Assembly (NCBI GenBank): GCA_010093485.1
Contig: MU001502.1
Location: 206,057-270,056 of the forward strand
Reading direction: 5' to 3'
Origin: Karstenula rhodostoma CBS 690.94
Taxonomy: Eukaryota > Ascomycota > Dothideomycetes > Pleosporales > Didymosphaeriaceae
DNA length: 64,000 nucleotides
The notes beneath the pieces were generated by a model. The model worked only from the letters and a program-made list of their open reading frames with translations, did no database searches and was not told the DNA's origin. Below are positions 56,819-64,000 of this stretch, in pieces. Position 1 is the first letter of the stretch. Each line of letters begins with the position of its first letter. A program made the translations under genes and the position numbers.

Positions 56819-58021
56819 TTACCGATTCCTCCATCCACGAGCCAAATTCCATCGTGATTCCAATTCTCTTGCTCGCGCTGAGGCTTCCTTCCGCTTCTGT
56901 GCGGCCATTTCGGCTTGGCTTTGCGCGTAGTCTGGAAGTTCGTCGTCCGGTGGGCGCTCATTATCAGACAGCCCGAGTCTTTCCAGCTCTAGGTTGATGG
57001 TATTTAAGTTGGGTCGGGGTGGAGAAGGCGGACCGTTCATGTCGTACGAATCCCGTCGTGGAAGAGCTGAGCTAGAGACTTGGGGAAACGCTGAGTTGGA
57101 TACTGAGTAGTCTCGAGGGGCATGTTGTGGTATCCAATCGTAATCGGGTACGGGTACCGGCACAAATTGCGCTTGGATGTCGCGAGCCAAGAGTGGTATC
57201 CTGTCATTTTGGCTACCACGCGCAAATAGCGAGCCTTGTAGTCGCGGTGTTTCGGTAGGAGAGAGAGCGTCGAAGCCACCGGGAAGTCCAGCTGTGGCTT
57301 CTGCAAAGAGATGGAAGTCCGTAGTGTCACCAAATGCAGTGCGTGTTTCAGTGGGCGAAACCCAGGTGTGTGGTCGAGGAGCGTCTGAGATAGACTCGCG
57401 AGCCGTTAGGGATGATATTGTGTTTGATTCCGGGAACGTAGAACCTCTTCGTGGGCGCGGGTCTATTGGCTCGAATGGAGTGCCCAGTGACACTGCGCGT
57501 TGTTGCTCCGTTACTTGTGGACGAGGCTTGTATGCTTGGTATTGAGGAATTTCTTGATAATTTGCGGCCGCTGAATGCGCGCGCTGCATGTCCGGCGGAT
57601 GCGGTGGATTATATTGGAGCGGTGAGCTGGGCATACTACGGGACTGGTGATAATTCGGAGGCAGCCCGGGACTAAGATTTCCGTTGGAAGAAGAGCGCCT
57701 GTGGGTGTTCAGAGGCGCTGGTTGGAGATGCGATGGGTCCGAGTTGTCGTAGGGCTTCTTCTTCATCAGGTTCAGCAATCCAGGCCTGTGCTTCTTCTTC
57801 TGTGATTCAGGGGATGGCGGTAGCGGTTTATCGAGTTGCACGGTCGTAGATATAAACGGCACTGGCGGTTGAAATGCCGAGGCGGATCGCGTAGCGTGCT
57901 GATGGGTCGTTGTAGCTTGGTAGGCGGACAGCTCCCGACGGCGTCCAGTGCTTGGCAGAGCAAACCATAGCTCGGTGTCGTCGCTGGTAGCACTACGGGG
58001 TCGACTACGGGGTGCAGCCAT
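56819..58021 (-). CDS. Disordered Pro/Ser-rich fungal protein
   Basis: From ATG 58021 (MAAPRSRPRSATS) the product has 400 residues; the frame is open further upstream to 58228, but that part looks like leader. The protein is almost wholly low-complexity: Pro, Ser, Arg and Gln, with KKKHRPGLLNLMKKK near residue 80. Short motifs such as PLPPSPE, SPTETP and several RRxS sites suggest phosphorylation and SH3 binding. The C-terminal ~60 residues are helical and conserved-looking (LNTINLELERLGLSDN ... RKEASARARELESRWNLA). Function unknown. Confidence 0.65.
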   Translation of the reverse strand: MAAPRSRPRSATSDDTELWFALPSTGRRRELSAYQATTTHQHATRSASAFQPPVPFISTTVQLDKPLPPSPESQKKKHRPGLLNLMKKKPYDNSDPSHLQPAPLNTHRRSSSNGNLSPGLPPNYHQSRSMPSSPLQYNPPHPPDMQRAHSAAANYQEIPQYQAYKPRPQVTEQQRAVSLGTPFEPIDPRPRRGSTFPESNTISSLTARESISDAPRPHTWVSPTETRTAFGDTTDFHLFAEATAGLPGGFDALSPTETPRLQGSLFARGSQNDRIPLLARDIQAQFVPVPVPDYDWIPQHAPRDYSVSNSAFPQVSSSALPRRDSYDMNGPPSPPRPNLNTINLELERLGLSDNERPPDDELPDYAQSQAEMAAQKRKEASARARELESRWNLARGWRNR

Positions 58022-58759
58022 GCGGTCGTCCTGTTTGGTGTCTGGGGACACTTGAAGAAATATGAAGCTGGACGAGATAAGCGACTTGGCCGTCAACGAC
58101 AGATCTGAGTTGTAGGTGGCGAGAGTCGTTGGGCCCGTCAGCAGCTGAGCGTCGGGTATCATTCTAGAAGTAAATACTATCGAAGCCGGGCAGGTTGTAT
58201 TCCAGGCTGGCGTTGTGCCAGGGTGCAAGCCGGGTCGGCACTAGGGGTTGCAGTAGGGGTGGTTGCAGGTGTTGATAATGGGCATCTGCATGCGGCGATA
58301 TTCAGCCAGATAATGTGGTCCAGAGCCGGGCTGCAGATTGGTGGAACGGTGGATGCACGGGAACGTGGTATGTGTGGGTAGCCCAGGACGCGAGGTTGTA
58401 TATGGCTGGATTAGAGAGCGGCGCAGTCGGTGATCTGTAGGCGTAGGCGCAGGGGTGCAGCACCACGGGCGACGACGGTGATATGTATTCGGCAACACGC
58501 CGTCCTGGCAACACAGTCCCCTAGGCCTCGGAACGGAGCAGTGAGCGGGCGCTATCAGGGACCCAAAGCGTAGGAAGAGGCCTTTGCGGAGATTGCTACG
58601 AAACCGCCCATTTTTCACCAGGCCGTGACAAAGAGACCCCGTCTGCAGGATGCCAGGCCAACACTGCGGTTGGCTGGGCAGGGGAGCGTGCTTCCGCGAG
58701 GCTTCAAGAGTTGGGCTTGGATTCGCGCGGATGGAGCCCGCCTTGCAGTGTGGGCAGTC

Positions 58760-58790
58760 CGACGGCGATGGCGATGGCGATGGCGATGGC
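58760..58790 (+). repeat. GATGGC hexamer microsatellite
   Basis: About five tandem copies of a GATGGC unit are directly visible. It lies in a GC-rich stretch where open frames occur on several strands and mean little. Confidence 0.75.
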
Positions 58791-59647
58791 CTGGCGACGC
58801 TCCGGCAACGCAACCCTCGTTCGCGCGCACAGTGCCGCAGCTGCTCGCCTCAGCGCGGCACGAATGCACAGCACAGCGACGCCCCCTCGTCGTGCTGGGC
58901 CGCGTTCCGTTGGGGGAAAGGCGACGTCGACGGCGATTTCGTGGTGATTTGCCCGGCACAGGTGCGTGCACTGCCTCACTGCCTGCGCCCGTACGGAGAA
59001 GAGAACACTAGCACTAGCTAAGAATAGAATAGACGCGCTAGCCCAAACGCGACAAACTCCACCCGAACACTGTCTCTCATCGCTCCCGCAGCGACGAGAC
59101 CGTCACGGCGGCGCCGCGAAGAACAAACGAGTCTGACTGACAGGTTTGAGCCTTTTCGTGGGGTAAATTGCTGCTGATCATCGCCCTCGTCCGAGCTCGC
59201 GCCATCACTGCCCACGACCACCAAACAGGCAGCCCGCCGTGCGTGGTTGCAGTGCGCCCGAAACACTGCACCGTTTCCGTGCTTTCACACTTCCGTACGC
59301 TTGTGCAAGCATACCAAAAACACCGCGGGCCTCGCAGCACGCCTGCCACCCGCCATGCCCCATCTATGCCCACCCAACACCTTTCCGTGGCCCCATCAAC
59401 CAGCCGTACAGACACTGAAGTGCTTTGCGACTGGAGTATTTTGCGACCTTTCCACAGCCTCGTCGACTACTGCCGCCCTGGAAGGATCATTAGGGGCATG
59501 TCTAGCGCCCCATTGAATCAGGGGAATCCTTTGGCGTCTGCGTCATCCGAATGTGCCGAGCACAAAGAGTGCTAACAAACAGCAAAGCGGTTCGGTACAT
59601 ACGAGCTACCGAAACAGGCAATACCCCAACAGATGCATTTGATGACC

Positions 59648-59673
59648 CACAATGAACAATCATTGTTCATGTG
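59648..59673. other. Near-perfect inverted repeat (hairpin)
   Basis: The arms ATGAACAAT and ATTGTTCAT are separated by one base, and CAC / GTG flank them with a single unpaired base. The stem is about 12 bp. No gene lies close by. It could be a transcription-factor palindrome or a transposon remnant end. Confidence 0.5.
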
Positions 59674-61424
59674 AAACCTTCATGGTCAGAGTCATCGCTG
59701 ACCAACGTACCTCCTCACGGCGTATATGCGAATCCGACGTGTGGCTGAACGCCATCGCCCATTAGTCAGTTCGCACTTCGCTCCTTTCCACTTCGCTTTT
59801 TGGTGCAAGACGCGACTCCACAGATAAACGTTGATGACGTACTCATTTATCATACCGCCATGGAAGACAAGTGCACAACTACCAGTATCCGTATTCTAAC
59901 ATTAACACTCGCTATTCATAGCATCTGTGCAGAATCCACCATGAACAAGCAATGCGGCATCAGAAAGGAGGTGATCGGGGAATTGGAAACTAGACCTGTT
60001 GGAGAGAATAAACCACAAATCCTACGAAGCTGACTCGCGACACGAACACTTGACACAGGGTTCTGGGATGCAACGCACGAAAGAACAACACGCGGAATGG
60101 CTAACTGCCTTCGATGACAACCTTCCCCCTTTATGGCTGCAGTTCAAGCTGATGGATTGCACCAGCACGTCCTGCCGCTCAGGATAGGATCAATACAGCT
60201 ACGTAGCAGAACCCCACAGATACACAAGTCGTACGTCCCCTGCTCATCTTGCTCCTTCGCGTCTCCATAGCAAGGAGGAGCTCTCGCCACCCGTCCTCTA
60301 GTGGGGCACTGCGGTGAGCGACTCAGTCAGTCATGCAAGAATTTACGACCGTAGTTTTGTCTGGGATGAAGCACTACCTTCACTTTGCTCCCTCATGACG
60401 GTCGAAAGGTACATACTCCCACGACAAACAAAAGCTCCACATAGTCTGTTTACAACAAAAAGGCGCTAGGCGGTTCCGTGGCCCCAAGTTTAACCTCCGC
60501 ACGCTAGGCACAGAGTTCAGATTTTGTCACAGATGGACGGCTTTTCATTACGCCCTGCGAGGTATACCAATATCTCGATGCGTCTCCATGTCATATGCGC
60601 GCACTCGCGCGACTATGCATTGCGGCGTACCCCGGGTCGTGTGTCTCCCTAGCAGGAAGGCCAGCAAAACTGAACCGCGTCCAAGAAAGTATTGAACCCA
60701 ATAAAGTATCGAAATAATCATCAGATCCTCACGTGGACGTTGGCGAAACTCGGCGAGTTGGTTACATGCATCATGCATGTCTCGACAATAGACTTGACAG
60801 CAGCAGCAACAACAACAACAACCATCGCGCATCACGAGTGGAGCTTCTCCACTAAGCAAAGCCACCGTTTCGAAACATGTTTCCAACCCGCAAACCACAC
60901 GCATGAAACTCCGTTTACGGAGGCCCCCAAAGCGGCCATCAACTCCGAGTCTTGGCGTCCATCAAAATGTCCGCATCCAGGTCATCGTTCGCGCAGTACG
61001 CTAACCGCAGCTTACTTCGCCTTCCGATGGCTCGCAGTTTTCTCTCGTGTAATGTAGATGTTCCTAAGTGGGGTCGGAGAGCGCATGAGGCCGTGTTGGG
61101 GGCCCGGAGATTGGGCGCGCGCCGGAGTTCGGAGGGCGTGGGGTCAGCAAGAGTGGCGTCGATGTATGGCTGATCTGAAGCGGTCTTGCGTAGGCGAGAG
61201 GTTGCGGTGATTTGGATTGTCGAGTGGACGGGTTTGGGAGTGTCGGGTCATCGTTGTTTGTGGGCAGAGCGGGGTGGCTGGATGGGGAAGTCCGTGATGC
61301 TTGCTGTGTCATACTCGTGGACTTCACATGCTCGTTGTCAGTAGTAGTTTGAAAAGAGCATTGTAGGTATCTAGGTTTGACTTGGGGAGGTGTCCATTCT
61401 CGCAAGTGCTACAAAACCTCTTCT

Positions 61425-62324
61425 CTATTCTACACTGTCACCGACAACAGTAGAGCCTTCCTCTTGCTTGATCATCTTTTCCGGATCTCCAGCATAATCC
61501 ACGGCGTTGGCTCCTTCCACAGCCCTAGCACTTGCTCCTTCCACGTCCTCAGCACTTGCTCCTTTCACCTTTTCAGCACTTACTCCTTCTCCGTTCTCAG
61601 CACTCCATACTTCCACAAACCTAATCTCCACCCCTTCTACATTCACCCTCATCAGACCCGCCGCACTCACCTTCGGACCCACCCTCACGTTCTTCAACAC
61701 CAACCGCCCACTCTCCATATCCTTCTGGCAGGTAACTTGCGTAACCCATTCGCTCGGAATCTCCTCCGGCGTACCTTCCATTTCCCCTCTCGGCAGGTCC
61801 CACAGCCTGCGCCCCCACCCACCGCGGTCCCTCACCTCCCCAAACACCACCCCGCGCCTCTTCCCAGACCGCTCGTACATATCCGCCCCATCAAAAACCG
61901 CTTTCCGCAACCCCCCCGGGACCTCCAAACCATCGAGGTCTTCGATGGCAGGATTCCCCTCGTACGAAGGCTCGAATCCAGGCACCCATAGCATTTCCAA
62001 CGCGGAGTTGTGGCTGAGACTGCACACGTGTTTGTATCTTTTGTGGATCTGGGTCAGCCGCTCCATGTGCGTGGCGGTTGGGATGACGATGGCGTCGTTT
62101 CGGTCTATGCGGATGAAGGGGTCTATGTAGGTTGATTGGAGCAGACGGCTGAGGACCCAGTTGCTTTCGGCGTCGCTGCGGGAGAGCGTCTCGGCCATGG
62201 TGATGATGGCGCCGCCGTGGACGAGGCCGTATTCTGTGAGAGGGGTGCCTGGGGGAGGGAGGTGGTAGGTGGCGCACTTGGGGTGGATGAATTGGGGGTG
62301 GAGAGGGGCGTCGGGGTCGGTCAT
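61425..62324 (-). CDS. Hypothetical protein with an acidic repeat tail
   Basis: From ATG 62324 (MTDPDAPLHPQF) the product has 299 residues. An in-frame upstream extension to 62462 is open but lacks recognisable features. The N-terminal block GLVHGGAIITMAETLSR recalls HotDog thioesterases, but the remainder does not follow that family, so I leave the function open. Residues up to about 250 look folded. The C-terminus has degenerate ten-residue repeats (GxSAEDVEGASA and variants), produced by tandem 30-bp units in the DNA at about 61510-61605. Confidence 0.55.
   Translation of the reverse strand: MTDPDAPLHPQFIHPKCATYHLPPPGTPLTEYGLVHGGAIITMAETLSRSDAESNWVLSRLLQSTYIDPFIRIDRNDAIVIPTATHMERLTQIHKRYKHVCSLSHNSALEMLWVPGFEPSYEGNPAIEDLDGLEVPGGLRKAVFDGADMYERSGKRRGVVFGEVRDRGGWGRRLWDLPRGEMEGTPEEIPSEWVTQVTCQKDMESGRLVLKNVRVGPKVSAAGLMRVNVEGVEIRFVEVWSAENGEGVSAEKVKGASAEDVEGASARAVEGANAVDYAGDPEKMIKQEEGSTVVGDSVE
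61510..61605 (-). repeat. Tandem 30-bp coding repeats
   Basis: Three to four units read (plus strand) as GCTCCTTCCAC-type starts followed by TCAGCACTT, with base changes between copies. The unit length is a multiple of three, so the number of copies can vary without shifting frame. Confidence 0.6.
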
Positions 62325-62827
62325 GTTGCGCTTCAATGGAGGGCTTGAATGGGGCTGTGAAGGTGGGAAATGAGAAGGTAGGTATGCACAATGCGTCGTC
62401 GAGATGACTGACTGGAGTGGTGTAGTGTGACACTTCAATGCCAGTGCGACGTGTGCTTCCAAAGAATGGAGCAGTACGTGTATTTAAGCTGTATTCATGA
62501 AGTTTGCCCCCGTGGCTTGCTCTCCGCTAGACGCAACGCGATTGAAGATCATCTGCCAACATTGACGCGTGGCTGACAACAATCCATACCGATGAAAAGC
62601 AATCTTCAGAGTTGACGTGTGACATAGACAGAGAAACCTTACGCCCAGGATGAAGGCTATCAATACCATCATCTAGGAGCTAAAACTCGATCATTCCCAT
62701 AAACCCGCCTACAACCATGCTTCTACGTCCACGCCACGCCTATGAAGTATTCCCATAATCCACACCCCTAAGCACCATACCCAATATCCCGCAGCAATCC
62801 GGAAAACTTCCTACACCCCATATCCGC
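62325..62827. other. Divergent promoter region between the hypothetical protein and the kinase
   Basis: This 503-bp region separates the start codons on opposite strands. A short in-frame-lacking ATG at about 62719 precedes the kinase start, but no exon is supported. Confidence 0.4.
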
Positions 62828-64000
62828 ATGCCAAACCCACGCCACAGAAATCAACCCGCACCCCGCGACAAATGGGAAGCGCACCACCGCCTCTCGGGCC
62901 CGCACGCCCTCCAAACCCACCCTTCCCGCTCCTGGCAACGCTCGCGCCAACTCGGCGCCGAAAACCGCGGCGCCCTCAACGGCGGCGTCTGGGTCGTCAA
63001 AGACCGCAAAACAGGCAAGAAATACATTGAAAAATGCGCGCAGCCCGCCCTCGTCGCAGACGGCACCGTCCTCCAAGAAATCACAATCCTAAAATACCTG
63101 TCCTCCCCTTCCCACGCGCACATCACGCGGATGGTCGACCACTTCGTCGACAGGCCCCGCTGTACCGCGAGTATCTACCTCGAGCGGTGCAGCGCGGGCG
63201 GGCTGGAAGCGCTGATAGCATCGCGCCACCAGGCGGGGGAGTTGTTCAATGAGATGGATGTGTGGGAGTGGTTTATCCAACTCTTCTCCGCGCTGACGTA
63301 CTGTCACTACGGACCGGATCCCAAGGCGCGGTTTGCGCGTACGCGGCCCGAGGACTGGGAGGATAGCTGGGACATGGTGTTCCACCGGGATATTAAAGTT
63401 GAGAATATCCTCGTCCACGAGGCGGTGCCCCAGGGTATGACGACGCGGTATACGCTCAAGCTGGCGGATTTTGGCTGTGCGGTCGCGAGGAGGCATATCT
63501 GGGTTGATACGGGGAATGAGCGGAAGCAGACGTCGTGGGCGACGAGGGGGTGGACACCGCCTGAGGCCCCGCGGTTCGTGGGGCGGTCCGACGTGTGGCA
63601 GCTTGCGGCTGTCGTGGGGTGTATTTGCAATTTGATGAATATGCCGTTTTTTGACCATGGGGCGCCCGCGCCGGGGCACTCGACTGCGCTGAACAATGCG
63701 ATTGCGGAGAGTATGAAGAAGGATTTTAGGAAGAGGCCGAAGGCGGATGAGGTGCTGGAGCATGTGAGGGGGAAGTATAGAGTTAAGGAGAAGGAGTTGG
63801 AGAAGGATCCGCGGCCGGTGCCGAATACGGTTGATAACGAGAGGAGGGACAGGCAGTTGAAGCGGGGGCATGAGAAGTTGCAGGCAGAGATAAAGAAGAT
63901 TAAAGAGGCCGCTGCGGCTCCCGCTATTAATCCGCAGGCGCAGGGTGCCGGTCAATTTGGGGGTGCAGGGAATGGTGGCTTTGGGGGTGCTGGATGGGGT
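62828..64000 (+). CDS. Serine/threonine protein kinase, 3' partial
   Basis: The frame opens at ATG 62828 (MPNPRHRNQ) and stays open to the right edge, 391 codons. Key features are VWVVKDRKTGKKYIEK with the ATP-binding Lys, HRDIKVENIL as the catalytic loop, LADFGCAVA as the Mg-binding motif, and WTPPEAP in place of the usual APE. All three catalytic residues are present, so it should be active. The N-terminal ~50 residues are basic and disordered. The acidic/basic coiled tail (RDRQLKRGHEKLQAEIKK) and a Gly-rich run follow the kinase domain. I do not assign a subfamily, though the short P-loop region resembles fungal NIMA-like kinases. The end is outside the window. Confidence 0.88.
   Translation, partial: MPNPRHRNQPAPRDKWEAHHRLSGPHALQTHPSRSWQRSRQLGAENRGALNGGVWVVKDRKTGKKYIEKCAQPALVADGTVLQEITILKYLSSPSHAHITRMVDHFVDRPRCTASIYLERCSAGGLEALIASRHQAGELFNEMDVWEWFIQLFSALTYCHYGPDPKARFARTRPEDWEDSWDMVFHRDIKVENILVHEAVPQGMTTRYTLKLADFGCAVARRHIWVDTGNERKQTSWATRGWTPPEAPRFVGRSDVWQLAAVVGCICNLMNMPFFDHGAPAPGHSTALNNAIAESMKKDFRKRPKADEVLEHVRGKYRVKEKELEKDPRPVPNTVDNERRDRQLKRGHEKLQAEIKKIKEAAAAPAINPQAQGAGQFGGAGNGGFGGAGWG

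Larger units (their letters stand above)
58022..61424. other. Intergenic region, about 3.4 kb, without convincing genes
   Basis: Many frames overlap on both strands between 58240 and 59600, driven by GC-rich repeats rather than coding sequence. A GATGGC hexamer run lies at about 58760-58790 and a CAA/CAG trinucleotide run near 60800-60825. A strong hairpin is at 59648-59673. No tRNA or rRNA signature is seen. The region may include non-coding transcripts. Confidence 0.45.

Noticed and set aside
58600..59020. Several overlapping 80-130-residue frames on both strands
   Set aside because: All are open because of the GATGGC repeats and high GC; none has a motif or plausible intron structure.
61507..62130. 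207-residue plus-strand frame with Ala/Ser/Thr/Pro repeats
   Set aside because: Antisense to the hypothetical gene at 61425-62324; its repeats are the complement of the 30-bp coding units.
63089..63955. 288-residue minus-strand frame
   Set aside because: Antisense to the kinase at the right edge, which has HRD and DFG motifs in the plus frame.

Overview
This window looks like filamentous ascomycete nuclear DNA, probably Dothideomycetes. The clues are short introns (about 45-140 bp) with GT..AG borders and small exons, long promoters, HET-domain genes, a SepA/Bni1-type formin, Sey1, Rcf2 and a secreted fungal haem peroxidase. There are also AT-rich islands and a gene relic whose stop codons look like repeat-induced point mutation (RIP) products. 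Genes lie on both strands with no operon logic. I saw no rRNA, tRNA, CRISPR array or intact transposon.

Housekeeping half (about 3-34 kb). NAD-dependent formate dehydrogenase (3113-4534) carries a mitochondrial-type presequence. A small membrane protein (5173-5777) is transcribed divergently from a 1759-residue formin (6499-11833) whose last intron is GC-AG. Next come a secreted class II-like peroxidase (13727-14734), a conserved fungal protein of unknown role (15923-16801), a WW-HET-WW protein (16981-19759), the ER-fusion GTPase Sey1 (20627-23431) and a Sly41-like transporter (24041-25740). They are followed by a dead secreted-esterase gene (about 26750-28525), a Pumilio RNA-binding protein (29170-31652) and the respiratory supercomplex factor Rcf2 (33023-34026).

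Accessory half (about 34.8-54.7 kb). This stretch holds lineage-restricted genes: a small unknown protein, a DUF6604-like protein with a relative at the left edge of the window, a BTB/POZ gene with a frame break, a capsule-type glycosyltransferase, a second HET protein, a RING-H2 E3 ligase, a secreted PAF-acetylhydrolase-like lipase, a nuclear HExxH protein, a truncated membrane-protein relic, and an AGC-like pseudokinase fused to ankyrin repeats. The content resembles the fungal nonself-recognition and signalling repertoire, but a joint function is only inferred.

Right end (56.8-64 kb). A disordered Pro/Ser-rich protein (56819-58021) is followed by about 3.4 kb without convincing genes. Then come an acidic-tailed unknown protein with 30-bp coding repeats (61425-62324) and a Ser/Thr kinase (62828 onward) that runs off the edge.

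The most notable observations are the pseudokinase-ankyrin fusion with all three catalytic positions replaced, the WW-flanked HET protein, three perfect TGACGTCA palindromes each about 100-130 bp upstream of a start codon within 5.2 kb, the GC-AG formin intron, and an orphan nuclear zincin-like protein.
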